From positions 1 to 34,188 of the forward strand of contig CAMZNS010000019.1 of the NCBI GenBank assembly GCA_947313855.1: 34,188 bases of DNA, given 5' to 3'. Of the stretch, positions 6,171 through 14,169 are shown piece by piece (within the stretch, counting starts at the first letter, position 1; each line of letters begins with the position of its first letter). This stretch comes from an uncultured Deferribacteraceae bacterium (GTDB lineage: Bacteria > Chrysiogenota > Deferribacteres > CAMZNJ01). The notes below the pieces were generated by a model. It was given only the letters and a program-made list of their open reading frames with translations. It did not search any database and was not told the DNA's origin. A program made the translations under genes and the position numbers.

Positions 6171-7109
6171 ATGGAAAATAAATCATGGGGACAACCCACA
6201 AAAATATCAGGAATACTCGCACTAATAGCACTATCGTTATTTATAGTATCTTGCGGGAACAACATGGAAAACGAGAACTCCATGAGTGCTGCTAGCAACC
6301 TAGGTGATCGTAGTGCACACTCCAAAACCCTAGCCGTTGCCCGAGACGAAAGCTCAAGCCTCTACCTAACATCACAACCTAACCAAAATATTAACCTCGA
6401 AATCGTAACCGAAAACTTCGCCAATACTGACAACCTAGTCTTTGCCGAAGGGGATGGCAAACCTGTGCTCGCCGAAAGCTTCGATCCATCAGGGTATCGC
6501 TTATACTACGAAGACTCAAACGAGTACAGTGAACTCTGGACGGTGAACCTCAAACCCATAAAAGACCAATTCCTGCCAAATACTCGCAGAATGCTAACAA
6601 TCAGGGCTGTGGACAAGGATAATACTACCATACAAAAGATCGATAACAATAACCTTGTCTCACGGATGGGTGGCGGTGAAGACCTGGTGCTAAACATACC
6701 TGTAGAAATCCTCGGAGTGGACACAAATATGCCATGCAACATGCGTATTTCTCGCATAGGGAAGGTTTGTGGCGACACAAATACGCCCATAGCTGTTGTT
6801 TATGGTTTCGACAAAAACTCAGATGATGAAAAAATCACGAAAGAGGTGGTAACAGACCTGCTTTACGGCAGACTTAAGGATACTGATGCCCCAAATACGC
6901 CATACTTTACCAAATCTGTGATACAGCTTACGGAAGACAGGAAAATGACTTTTGATGTTGCGGAAATGGACTCCAAAGGTGTTGCCATTTGCCTCACAGG
7001 GTTTGAGTTGGACGGTCCAACACGAATCAGGGGACAAGTTACAACGCGGGATAGCGGTACATCGGGGAAGGTTTGGCTGAGCTGGCACGTGGATAGTGAA
7101 AACAAGTAG
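6171..7109 (+). CDS. Predicted lipoprotein of unknown function
   Basis: A 312-residue protein. Its N-terminus has a hydrophobic stretch ending in a lipobox, Phe-Ile-Val-Ser-Cys at about residues 24-28, followed by Gly-Asn-Asn, so the mature protein is probably lipid-anchored at Cys28; no Asp at +2 argues against inner-membrane retention. The remainder is soluble, acidic and rich in predicted beta strands, without a recognised domain. Cysteines near residues 188 and 199 (Pro-Cys-Asn-Met; Val-Cys-Gly-Asp) could pair. The start is fixed by an AAGGAAGGA ribosome binding site. Upstream, cacctcctcc (6136-6145) could pair with that site and occlude it. Co-transcription with the beta-barrel gene upstream is likely. 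Confidence 0.75.
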   Translation: MENKSWGQPTKISGILALIALSLFIVSCGNNMENENSMSAASNLGDRSAHSKTLAVARDESSSLYLTSQPNQNINLEIVTENFANTDNLVFAEGDGKPVLAESFDPSGYRLYYEDSNEYSELWTVNLKPIKDQFLPNTRRMLTIRAVDKDNTTIQKIDNNNLVSRMGGGEDLVLNIPVEILGVDTNMPCNMRISRIGKVCGDTNTPIAVVYGFDKNSDDEKITKEVVTDLLYGRLKDTDAPNTPYFTKSVIQLTEDRKMTFDVAEMDSKGVAICLTGFELDGPTRIRGQVTTRDSGTSGKVWLSWHVDSENK

Positions 7110-7119
7110 GTATGTGGTA

Positions 7120-7415
7120 GGGTGGAGCGTTTGGGTGGAACGTTTGGGTGGAGCGTTTGTCCACCCTCAACACGACCCCACACGATTATGCTGCGATGCA
7201 CGAAAATAGCGATGAAACAGGATGTTTCCGGAACGTTTCCGGAATGTTTCTAGGACGTTTGTAGGGGGTCGCTTTATCCGGTGGCTTCCCGTGCGTCTGT
7301 CATTTCTCCGAAATGCCTAAGGCCGCACTTGCAAGTCCACCCTCAACGCGACCCCACACGATTATGCTGCGATGCACGAAAATAGCGATGAAACAGGATG
7401 TTTCCCGAACGTTTC
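7120..7415. repeat. Repeat-rich intergenic region: 13-bp array and an 81-bp direct repeat
   Basis: Three tandem 13-bp units (gggtggagcgttt) occupy 7120-7158. They are followed by an 81-bp sequence at 7159-7239 that recurs almost unchanged at 7335-7415 (176 bp apart, about four differences). Inside and after the first copy, ttccggaacg-like segments repeat (7224-7260). No reading frame in this 310-bp gap is convincing. The second copy stops 4 bp short of the stop codon of the minus-strand 60-aa gene. Confidence 0.9.
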
Positions 7416-7419
7416 TGAG

Positions 7420-7602
7420 TCACTTGCTGCTCTTCTCCTTACGGACACCCTTGAACTTCTCATCGTCAGCCTTCACGTCCATAATGCGACCCGTTGCAGT
7501 ATCACGCTTCTGCCACTTGCCTGTATGCTCATTGAAAAATTGTGAGCGATGCTTTACAGCACCATTACGATGTCCATCACCAACTTCACCATTCTTAGCC
7601 AT
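7420..7602 (-). CDS. Conserved small hydrophilic protein (60 aa)
   Basis: A 60-residue, highly charged protein beginning Met-Ala-Lys-Asn-Gly-Glu-Val-Gly-Asp-Gly-His-Arg-Asn-Gly-Ala-Val-Lys-His-Arg-Ser, then Gln-Phe-Phe-Asn, Thr-Gly-Lys-Trp-x-Lys-Arg-Asp-Thr and Phe-Lys-Gly-Val-Arg-Lys-Glu-Lys. I recognise this as the pattern of a small uncharacterised protein found in many bacteria, related to short genes annotated only as hypothetical. No enzymatic motif is present; the basic composition would suit nucleic-acid binding, but that is speculation. On the minus strand a GGAG ribosome binding site lies about 9 bp before the ATG. It is a single-gene unit between two repeat/terminator regions. Confidence 0.8.
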   Translation of the reverse strand: MAKNGEVGDGHRNGAVKHRSQFFNEHTGKWQKRDTATGRIMDVKADDEKFKGVRKEKSSK

Positions 7603-7732
7603 AATTCTGACTCCAAAAAAAAATATTTTACCAGCATCATCTAGGCTTCTACCCTAGACTTAATATGTTGAAATGAAATATAACCCTGAAAAATCAATTA
7701 TCCAGAGGGATACGAAAATATAAACCAAACAA

Positions 7733-7768
7733 CAAAAAAATGCCCCACACTTGACCAGAAGTGGGGGC
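7733..7768 (-). terminator. Rho-independent terminator of the outer-membrane channel gene
   Basis: On the minus strand GCCCCCACTT pairs with AAGTGTGGGGC around a 6-nt loop, followed directly by a run of T (A-run at 7733-7740 on the plus strand). It lies 40 bp after the stop at 7808. Confidence 0.9.
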
Positions 7769-7807
7769 AATGAAACTCGAAACACAAATCGCTACTGCAG
7801 GGAGTGA

Positions 7808-8548
7808 CTATTTGGGAAACAAGAACTGCATCGTAAACTGGAACGTCAGATCGGAATAATGACTGGGACGTAGAATATTATAATACGCCTGTGCATTCAA
7901 ATTCACAGGAAGCTTGCCCAACCAAAATACCTTACCCGCACCACCACCAAGGGGCAAAATAAGATTATCAAAATCGGTGATATCACCTACGATGAGGGGA
8001 GCTGAAGTAAGGTACACCTTGCTAGGAAGGGTGTGGCTGATAATAGGCTGAAGTGTGGTCACACCACCGCTGTGCTTGTCGTCCAAGGCAATGACATGGC
8101 TGAAAAGACCACCCATAACAGTGTTGTCAGATGCTAGGAGACCTGCAACCGTTGGACCTACCCCAAACATACCATTGGAACCCGACGTCGGTGCGATAGC
8201 AACGGCACCTGCACCCCAAAGGAAACCGGAACTCTTATTCGGAGACAAAAATGCCGAAAAACTTGTGTCGGCGAGGTTGCCATCGTTTATTGTCACAATC
8301 GTGCGAGTAATAAGGTTGAAGTCGCTCGTTACCTTAAACGGTATCACTGGCTGAATGCGAATAAGGTCGCCAACATTAACATTGTCGCCGGTGCCAACAT
8401 TCATAACGTACTGAAACGGCAAGCTAATAAGGTCACTCACAGGGTTCTGAACCTTATTGGTCAACTGATCATCAGCGGCAAACGCACCAAAAGATACCGA
8501 TAAAGCAGCTGTCATTAGTATCGACTTTAGAACTGAAATTCTCTTCAT
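7808..8548 (-). CDS. Outer-membrane channel, 'neuromedin U'/phenol-meta family
   Basis: A 246-residue protein with a signal peptide (Met-Lys-Arg-Ile-Ser..., cleavage after Ala-Phe-Ala at about residue 24). The mature start Leu-x-Asn-Lys-Val-Gln-Asn-Pro-Val-Ser-Asp-Leu-Ile-Ser-Leu-Pro-Phe-Gln is diagnostic of a family often annotated as neuromedin U or transporter, related to the MetA-pathway phenol degradation barrels. Further matches are Ile-Gln-Pro-Val-Ile-Pro, Asn-Leu-Ile-Thr-Arg-Thr-Ile-Val, Phe-Ser-Ala-Phe-Leu-Ser-Pro, Gly-Val-Gly-Pro, Pro-Leu-Gly-Gly-Gly-Ala-Gly-Lys-Val-Phe, Gly-Lys-Leu-Pro-Val-Asn and a C-terminal Phe-Pro-Lys. Strands end in an aromatic-rich terminus as in BAM substrates. 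The substrate is unknown. It is monocistronic, with its own terminator. Confidence 0.88.
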   Translation of the reverse strand: MKRISVLKSILMTAALSVSFGAFAADDQLTNKVQNPVSDLISLPFQYVMNVGTGDNVNVGDLIRIQPVIPFKVTSDFNLITRTIVTINDGNLADTSFSAFLSPNKSSGFLWGAGAVAIAPTSGSNGMFGVGPTVAGLLASDNTVMGGLFSHVIALDDKHSGGVTTLQPIISHTLPSKVYLTSAPLIVGDITDFDNLILPLGGGAGKVFWLGKLPVNLNAQAYYNILRPSHYSDLTFQFTMQFLFPK

Positions 8549-8684
8549 AAATCTCTCCCTACATCTTAGTATTTATAACCCCAAATACGAGGTAAAGTAT
8601 GAACAATAGTATATGCAGGGATGAAGAGATATCAAGGGTGGCTAAAAAAATTTATAATTAAACAACTCCATCAAAAATATAAAT

Positions 8685-8725
8685 AAAAAACCCACTCACA
8701 AAAACATAATGCTGATGCGAGTGGG
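8685..8725 (-). terminator. Rho-independent terminator of the sodium:solute symporter gene
   Basis: On the minus strand CCCACTCGC (8725-8717) pairs with GTGAGTGGG (8699-8691), one mismatch, followed by TTTTTT. It lies about 34 bp after the symporter stop codon. Confidence 0.9.
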
Positions 8726-8758
8726 GAAGAGGTTTAACTAAGCGACAAAAGTGAGGTG

Positions 8759-10201
8759 CTAGGTGGATACCTCAGTACGTGCCTCAGAAGGCTTGGGTTT
8801 CAACTCCTTGTTGACAAACATATTTGTAATAGGGTATGCCAAGAAACCAGCCAAAATACCGGCAGCTATTTCGTGGATAAAGTAGTTTAATCCCGATATC
8901 TGCCAAAACAGCATCATAGAAAAACCGGTCAAAACAATAATAATTGCCTGGTTCTCTGTGGTGCGTTTTCCAATGGTGTACAGGGTCAGAAGTGGGGCGA
9001 AAGATGCTCCCAAAACAGACCATGCAACCACTACCAAGAAGAACACACTATCGTTGCCAAGAAGTGCAATACTCAACGCAATCATGGCGACACCGATGGT
9101 GGCAAACTTAGTAACGCGAACGCTCACAGTGCGTCCGCCAGTAAGATCGCGAGTTGCCGATGCGGTACATGCCAGTATTTGAGAGTCGGCGGTGGACATG
9201 GTGGAAGCAAACATACCAGCAAGAACCAAACCAACAAGTATCTCCGGCAATAGACTGTACGCTAGTGTTGGCAAGGCAAGCTCCGGATCGAACGAGTTCA
9301 TCTCAGGAATAAGTAGACGAGCCGCAAGACCAGACATGATAGCCATTGCCGAAAATGAAACATACCAAGAATAGTAATACAAACGGACACGATTGATATC
9401 GCTAGCCTTATCCATGGTCATGAAACTCAACATAATGTGGGGCTGACCAACAACTCCAAAACCAGCGAATATCCAACCGATGATGAATAGGGTAATGCCT
9501 GTGGCACCAAATTGAAGATCGGTGGGGAATACTGACAAATATGTGGGGGAGATAGCTTCTAGTTGGGTAATGAATGAACCCCAACCACCAACCGATGATA
9601 CGGAAGTAATCAGAAGCAAGCCCATGGCAAAGAACATGACGAAAGACTGAGCGGTATTTGTCCAGATAGACGCACGGATACCACCAGCAAAGCAGTAGAG
9701 AAGAACTATCACAACGCCAATAATGGCTCCGATGGAGTAGTCCCAGCCGAACAAAATGTACAACGCCTTACTACCAGCCTTAAGCTGAGCAGCAGCATAT
9801 GTGCCCAAAAAGGCGATGGTGATTAGTCCACTAATAAAGCGGAGACGGTTGTTTGACTCACCGTGCCAGTTGGAAAGTGTCCCCGAAAAACTCAACACTT
9901 CACGCTTCTCACTAACATCGCGGATGCGTCTGTGTATAAATAATGATGCAACGAAGTCACCAAAAATCCAGCCGATCATCAGCCACATGGACGACAAGCC
10001 AGCAACGTAGGTGTAACCTATCATACCAACAAACATATAACCACTGTTGTTTGTGGCAACAGCAGACAGGGCAACAAGCCAAGGCTTAACGGATTGGCTA
10101 GCCAAGAGATAATCGGAGGCAGTACCTTTTCTTTGTATTCGTGAGAGCAGGCCGATGGCGATAAACATCAGCATAAACCCTATAAAACTTATAGCAACCA
10201 T
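8759..10201 (-). CDS. Sodium:solute symporter, PutP-like
   Basis: A 480-residue inner-membrane protein with about 12-13 hydrophobic helices, belonging to the SSS family that couples Na+ entry to uptake of proline, pantothenate or other small solutes. Recognisable features are the early Ser-Asp-Tyr-Leu-Leu-Ala-Ser-x-Ser (residues 29-37), Leu-Ser-Ala-Val-Ala-Thr-Asn-Asn-Ser-Gly in helix 2, Gly-Gly-Ile-Arg-Ala-Ser-Ile-Trp-Thr-Asn-Thr-Ala-Gln (about 174-186), and the helix-8 motif Leu-Ala-Gly-Met-Phe-Ala-Ser-Thr-Met-Ser-Thr-Ala-Asp-Ser-Gln-Ile (about 328-343) that lines the Na2 site. Closest in layout to PutP, but substrate cannot be assigned from sequence. GAGGA precedes the ATG. It is divergent from the marR-type gene, whose product may regulate it. 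Confidence 0.9.
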   Translation of the reverse strand: MVAISFIGFMLMFIAIGLLSRIQRKGTASDYLLASQSVKPWLVALSAVATNNSGYMFVGMIGYTYVAGLSSMWLMIGWIFGDFVASLFIHRRIRDVSEKREVLSFSGTLSNWHGESNNRLRFISGLITIAFLGTYAAAQLKAGSKALYILFGWDYSIGAIIGVVIVLLYCFAGGIRASIWTNTAQSFVMFFAMGLLLITSVSSVGGWGSFITQLEAISPTYLSVFPTDLQFGATGITLFIIGWIFAGFGVVGQPHIMLSFMTMDKASDINRVRLYYYSWYVSFSAMAIMSGLAARLLIPEMNSFDPELALPTLAYSLLPEILVGLVLAGMFASTMSTADSQILACTASATRDLTGGRTVSVRVTKFATIGVAMIALSIALLGNDSVFFLVVVAWSVLGASFAPLLTLYTIGKRTTENQAIIIVLTGFSMMLFWQISGLNYFIHEIAAGILAGFLAYPITNMFVNKELKPKPSEARTEVST

Positions 10202-10318
10202 AGTAAATCCTCATTTCATAAGCTATTTTACGTACTACTTCTTCAGCTTCTAATTTGATTAACTAGACACTAACACTAAAATAACAATATTTCAACACAA
10301 TTTATTTCAACACGAATG

Positions 10319-10363
10319 ATTTTTTCAAAAATGATTTTCTCAAAAATGATTTTCTCAAAAATG
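10319..10363. repeat. 16-bp AT-rich direct repeat in the divergent promoter region
   Basis: Three near-identical 16-bp units (tctcaaaaatgatttt) lie between the symporter gene and the marR-like gene. A second pair, tttcaacac, sits 15 bp apart just to the left (10291-10316). Regular spacing close to 1.5 helical turns inside a divergent promoter suggests iterated regulator sites, but this is unproven. Apart from these repeats and the promoter at 10366, I see nothing else in the 362-bp gap. Confidence 0.8.
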
Positions 10364-10365
10364 GT

Positions 10366-10395
10366 TTGTACTGTCATGGTGTTATGTGATATAAT
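10366..10395 (+). promoter_or_regulatory. Promoter for the MarR-type gene
   Basis: TTGTAC (10366-10371) and TATAAT (10390-10395) with an 18-bp spacer give a transcript with a leader of about 160 nt. The -35 directly follows the 16-bp repeat cluster, so proteins bound there could affect it. Confidence 0.6.
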
Positions 10396-10563
10396 AAAAT
10401 GTAAAGTGGACAGAACGGCTTACCATACACTCCTATCTCTGTAAAACGATAACAACAAATAACCAACACAGAAACATACCACAAAGCCCGCAAACAACGA
10501 TTGCACCAACCTAACACGGAGCAAAGTCTACTGAACTACACAAACTAAGGTGGACAACACAAT

Positions 10564-11193
10564 ATGCCAATAAAACTTCCCGATACAGGGAGCGACATAC
10601 ACGACAAACACGACAAACAAACAATAGCTAACGGCGGACAACAAGACTTCGCCCTGGAAGAGACTAAGATTGCCGCTGAAAATATATTTGTAGGCGAAAT
10701 ACCTCTGGACGAAACGAACGCCGCACCTCTAGAACGGTATGACCTGAGAATAATGAGGTCGCTGAGGCAGATTACAAGATCGGTGGACATTCACTCAAGG
10801 CAACTAGCACAAAAGTACGACATAACAGCACCACAACTCGTAACCCTACTCAGCATCGTCAACAGCTACTCAACAACCATCGCAAACATAGCGAAAGACG
10901 TACACCTTAGCCCAAGCACACTGGTAGGGATTGTGGATAGGTTGGAACGAAAAGGGTTGGTAAGACGTGATCGTAGTACGTCGGATAGACGGCAAGTTTA
11001 CATTACCATTACACCTAAGGGGGTGGAATTTGCGGACTCAGCACCATCACCGCTACAAGAAACCCTCTCACAGGCACTAATCGAACTGAGCGAATTGGAA
11101 CAATCATCCATCGCACTTTCACTCGAGCGGGTAGTGGAGCTGATGGACAAGGATGGGATCGGATACACAGGTAACGGCAACATTAAGGCGTAG
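10564..11193 (+). CDS. MarR-family transcriptional regulator
   Basis: A 209-residue cytoplasmic regulator. The winged-helix domain spans about residues 60-195: helix Leu-Arg-Ile-Met-Arg-Ser-Leu-Arg-Gln-Ile, recognition region Thr-Ile-Ala-Asn-Ile-Ala-Lys-Asp-Val-His-Leu-Ser-Pro-Ser-Thr-Leu-Val-Gly-Ile-Val-Asp-Arg-Leu-Glu, and the family wing Lys-Gly-Leu-Val-Arg-Arg-Asp-Arg-Ser-Thr-Ser-Asp-Arg-Arg-Gln-Val. The first roughly 55 residues are an extra hydrophilic N-terminal extension not needed for the fold. An AAGGTGG sequence is 11 bp before the ATG. Position divergent from the sodium:solute symporter gene suggests it may control that gene or itself through the repeats at 10319-10363. The ligand is unknown. 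Confidence 0.9.
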   Translation: MPIKLPDTGSDIHDKHDKQTIANGGQQDFALEETKIAAENIFVGEIPLDETNAAPLERYDLRIMRSLRQITRSVDIHSRQLAQKYDITAPQLVTLLSIVNSYSTTIANIAKDVHLSPSTLVGIVDRLERKGLVRRDRSTSDRRQVYITITPKGVEFADSAPSPLQETLSQALIELSELEQSSIALSLERVVELMDKDGIGYTGNGNIKA

Positions 11194-11208
11194 CGTTGCC
11201 TGAGTTCG

Positions 11209-11561
11209 GCAACGCCAGCAACGCCAGCAACGCCAGCAACGCCAGCAACGCCAGCAACGTCATCAACGCCAGCAGCATCATCAACGCCAGCAGCATCATC
11301 AACGTCGGCAGCATCATCAACGCCAGCAACGTCGGCAACGCCAGCAACGCCAGCAACGCCAGCAACGCCAGCAACGCCAGCAACGTCATCAACGCCAGCA
11401 GCATCATCAACGCCAGCAACGCCATCAACGTCGGCAGCATCATCAACGCCAGCAGCATCATCAACGCCAGCAGCATCATCAACGCCAGCAACGCCATCAA
11501 CGCCAGCAACGTCATCAACGCCAGCAACGCCATCAACGCCAGCAACGCCATCAACGTCGGC
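11209..11561. repeat. 9-bp minisatellite between convergent genes
   Basis: About 39 tandem nonamers drawn from four variants: aacgccagc, aacgtcatc, aacgtcggc and agcatcatc. Multi-unit blocks recur (for example agcatcatc-aacgccagc), implying block duplication. It fills nearly the whole gap between the ends of the convergent marR-type and gspN genes. The period is a multiple of three, so frames read through as Asn-Ala-Ser or Leu-Leu-Ala repeats, but no start signals support a gene. Confidence 0.96.
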
Positions 11562-11570
11562 CGTCCTGTG

Positions 11571-12428
11571 TTACCCCCCTAAGTTGGGGGCAGGGTTGTT
11601 CACCGTTCCCCCCAAGGTGAATGTTTGCTTCTGACCAAAGAACAGGACGCTACCACGCAAGTTGAGCATGGAGCTACCTATATTTTGTGGGTTGAGGTTT
11701 ACGTTCCCGTTCATGTTGATGTTGAATGTATCCTGAGTTGTGAGGCTGATATCGGCGTTGTTCCCTGTTATTGTTGAGTCGAGCTTGACATTTTTCAGTT
11801 TGAGGGGGAAGCTATTGGCGGTGAAGGCAAGGGCATCGGATCGCACCCTGATTTTGCCGTCCCCAGATGTTGTACTGTAGGTCAGGGCGAAGGACATGTT
11901 GCCTGTGGCGTCGTCCCCTATTGGCGATCCGGGCATAATGTTTGCGACGTCAGTAAGGTCGACGAGTCCTTTTGCGTTAACGGATTTTGGGCTAACCTTT
12001 GCATTTATTTTGGTATTGCCGTGTGTGATGGTTACTCGGGCACTTTTTGTGATTGCGGATAGGGGTGAGTATTTCGTAACGATGCTGTTGATTTTGTATG
12101 GTTTGGCGTTAATTGTGCCGACGGTAACGTTGTTCATTGTTAGTTTGCGTATGGATACTTTGAGTTCGTCGTAGTGTATGTTGATATTGTTTTGGGCTGC
12201 TGTTGATTGTATTATTTTGCCGACGACTATTTCGTATGGGAAGAGTACAACGAGTCCGATAGCGAGTCCTGACAGGGAGATTAGTGTTGTTCTCAGTAGG
12301 TGTTTTTTGCGAGGTACGATGGCTAGCACGGATGATTTCAGCACTTTTTTGGGGTTTGTGTGCCTGATGTTGCTGATGATTTTATTGATGTCCATGTTTT
12401 TGAGTTTATTTTTTATCTGCTCTAGCAT
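11571..12428 (-). CDS. gspN: Type II secretion system protein GspN-like
   Basis: A 285-residue protein, last gene of the leftward secretion operon. A basic cytoplasmic N-terminus (about 45 residues) is followed by one transmembrane helix (about residues 48-68, Leu-Ile-Ser-Leu-Ser-Gly-Leu-Ala-Ile-Gly-Leu-Val-Val-Leu-Phe-Pro) and a periplasmic domain made of beta segments, as in the long GspN proteins of deltaproteobacteria and Leptospira. Sequence motifs in GspN are weak, so the name depends on topology and position after gspM. Its role in the inner-membrane platform is accessory and missing from many systems. The end Pro-Asn-Leu-Gly-Gly overlaps a small C5/G5 hairpin (11574-11590) without a T-tract. 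Confidence 0.75.
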   Translation of the reverse strand: MLEQIKNKLKNMDINKIISNIRHTNPKKVLKSSVLAIVPRKKHLLRTTLISLSGLAIGLVVLFPYEIVVGKIIQSTAAQNNINIHYDELKVSIRKLTMNNVTVGTINAKPYKINSIVTKYSPLSAITKSARVTITHGNTKINAKVSPKSVNAKGLVDLTDVANIMPGSPIGDDATGNMSFALTYSTTSGDGKIRVRSDALAFTANSFPLKLKNVKLDSTITGNNADISLTTQDTFNINMNGNVNLNPQNIGSSMLNLRGSVLFFGQKQTFTLGGTVNNPAPNLGG

Positions 12429-12459
12429 TGGTGCCTCTTTGGAAGTATGTGGTGATTTG

Positions 12460-13116
12460 TTATCGGGTTATTTCTTTTGCAAGACTAATTGTAACGAGTA
12501 GTTTTTGGTCGTCGTTGAATTGCGGTTTGATATTGATTGACACTACGGCTAAGTTGTCGTATGAGTTTATGTTTTTCAGTATTTCGGTGAGTTGGTAGAG
12601 TGTTAGTCCGTCGAGTCTAGTGTTGAGTTGTTCGGTTGAGTTTGTTCCTGCTCGAGGCGTGATTTTTATCTGGTCGGAGTTCAGGTCTACCTTTTGGGAC
12701 AGGTCTTGCATGTAAGTTATGAGTCCGTCTTGGAGCAAGTTTTGTGTTCGTTCAATATTTTTGGATTTTTCGAGTAGTGTCATACTTGAGATGAGGGTTT
12801 TTTCGGCAAGGGCGATGTCGGCGTCGATTTTTGCTGATTTGTTGTTGAAGTAGCTGTTTGTCCACGATATGACGAAGAATACGCTGACAACAATGAGGGT
12901 GGTACTGAGGATGTAGGTTTTGTTGTTGCGGTAAAACAGTGCGAGAGTGTGTTTGTTGGATACGGATTTTGCCATGGAACGCCAAGGTAGGGCTTTGATT
13001 TGTCGAATGGTGGTTGGCATTGCTTTTATCATTCCAACTGTTTTGCTTAATAGTTGGATGGTGGTGGGTACTATTGCGGTAATCAGTTTTATTGGTGCTG
13101 TTATAATGTTGTTCAT
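12460..13116 (-). CDS. gspM: Type II secretion system protein GspM
   Basis: A 218-residue bitopic inner-membrane protein: about 65 cytoplasmic residues, one transmembrane segment (Tyr-Ile-Leu-Ser-Thr-Thr-Leu-Ile-Val-Val-Ser-Val-Phe-Phe-Val-Ile, about 68-85), a periplasmic coiled stretch, and a small ferredoxin-like domain with Leu-Asp-Gly-Leu-Thr-Leu-Tyr-Gln-Leu-Thr-Glu-Ile-Leu (about 165-180) and Val-Ser-Ile-Asn-Ile-Lys-Pro. GspM partners GspL in the assembly platform. The cytoplasmic region is longer than in classical GspM, which begins almost directly with the membrane helix. Identification rests on topology and the L-M-N order. Confidence 0.8.
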   Translation of the reverse strand: MNNIITAPIKLITAIVPTTIQLLSKTVGMIKAMPTTIRQIKALPWRSMAKSVSNKHTLALFYRNNKTYILSTTLIVVSVFFVISWTNSYFNNKSAKIDADIALAEKTLISSMTLLEKSKNIERTQNLLQDGLITYMQDLSQKVDLNSDQIKITPRAGTNSTEQLNTRLDGLTLYQLTEILKNINSYDNLAVVSINIKPQFNDDQKLLVTISLAKEITR

Positions 13117-13146
13117 GCTTTACCTTTTGTTATTTCTGTGTGCCGT

Positions 13147-14169
13147 TTATTTTTCGAATCGTATGGAGAATTTGACGTTATTGTCTTTGAAGTTCCCCAC
13201 GTTGACGATGGATACTGTTTTGCCGACGCGTTTTTCGATCTCTTTGCTGTAGGTATCGATACTGTCGAGGCTGTCGGTGTTTGCTTCGACGCGTACGAAG
13301 CTTGTTGTGACAGCGAGGCTAATAACGGTGGTGTTTGTTTCCTTTGAGCTGAGGTTGCTGAGTATTGCTAGCGGGTCTCCTATCCCTTGTTTGCTGATTG
13401 TTGAGGGGTTTTTGCTAGCACTGATGAGTGCGTCTAGGGGATTGGGTAGTCCGTCCACGTTGGCTTCGACGAATATTTCTTGTTGTTTTTCGTTTAGTAT
13501 GATTAGGGGTTTTTTTTCGGCATTGAGGTTGATGATGTTTGCCCCTACGAATATCATGTAGATGAATAGTGCACCGTAGGCTATTGATGCTAGGTGTGAG
13601 GATGCTTTTTGTATTCTTACGACTCCGGGTAGGTTGATGTTGCCCATGAAGAGGTACTGTTCGAGTTCTGCGACCATATCGAGGAAGCCGTCTTTGTTGA
13701 TTGCTGTTTTGTCTGTTGGTATTGGTGCTACTCGTATGATGCCGTTTGCAACTTTGTATGAGTGTTTGCCTGAGTCGTACAGGAAGTCTTTGCTATCGCG
13801 TTGCATGGTTTCGATTAGTGGTGTTGTGATACGTGTTGCTTTGGAGAATAGGGTTGGGTTTAGTTGGATGAGGTCGACTAGTTTTTCGCTGAGAGTGAGT
13901 ACGACTATTTTGTCGTTTCCGGAGAACACGGTGAATACGGTGTCTTGGGATAGGAACACAGTACGCATGTAGTTTTTGACAATCATGTTCATTTTTTTAG
14001 TTTTGATGGGTTTAGCGTCTATTGTGAAGTAGAAGAAGTAGTTGTCATCGATGATGATGGTAATTTTGTCGCTAAGGTTGTTGTATTCGGTTAGCTCTAT
14101 TTTATGACCGTTGGGGTAGTGGTAGAGTTTGTTGTTTTCGATTAGTATTACTCTAGAAGTAGTGCTCAT
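13147..14169 (-). CDS. gspL: Type II secretion system protein GspL
   Basis: A protein of 340 residues from the ATG at 14169, chosen because GAGGGG lies 5 bp upstream; an upstream TTG at 14181 has no such site. It has an N-terminal actin-like cytoplasmic region that recruits the ATPase GspE, one transmembrane helix (Ile-Ala-Tyr-Gly-Ala-Leu-Phe-Ile-Tyr-Met-Ile-Phe-Val, about residues 200-215) and a C-terminal ferredoxin-like periplasmic domain ending Val-Asn-Val-Gly-Asn-Phe-Lys-Asp-Asn-Asn-Val-Lys-Phe-Ser. Length is a little short of the usual 380-400. Its start overlaps the end of gspK, indicating coupling. Third codon positions are strongly A/C. Confidence 0.85.
   Translation of the reverse strand: MSTTSRVILIENNKLYHYPNGHKIELTEYNNLSDKITIIIDDNYFFYFTIDAKPIKTKKMNMIVKNYMRTVFLSQDTVFTVFSGNDKIVVLTLSEKLVDLIQLNPTLFSKATRITTPLIETMQRDSKDFLYDSGKHSYKVANGIIRVAPIPTDKTAINKDGFLDMVAELEQYLFMGNINLPGVVRIQKASSHLASIAYGALFIYMIFVGANIINLNAEKKPLIILNEKQQEIFVEANVDGLPNPLDALISASKNPSTISKQGIGDPLAILSNLSSKETNTTVISLAVTTSFVRVEANTDSLDSIDTYSKEIEKRVGKTVSIVNVGNFKDNNVKFSIRFEK

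Noticed and set aside
11183-11582. Frames of about 125 residues on both strands (Asn-Ala-Ser or Leu-Leu-Ala repeats)
   Set aside because: Pure product of the 9-bp array; both strands are open and the hydrophobic version has no membrane-protein features beyond repetition.
11574-11590. Terminator between gspN and the marR-type gene (C5/G5 hairpin)
   Set aside because: The short stem lacks a T-tract on either strand and overlaps the gspN coding end.
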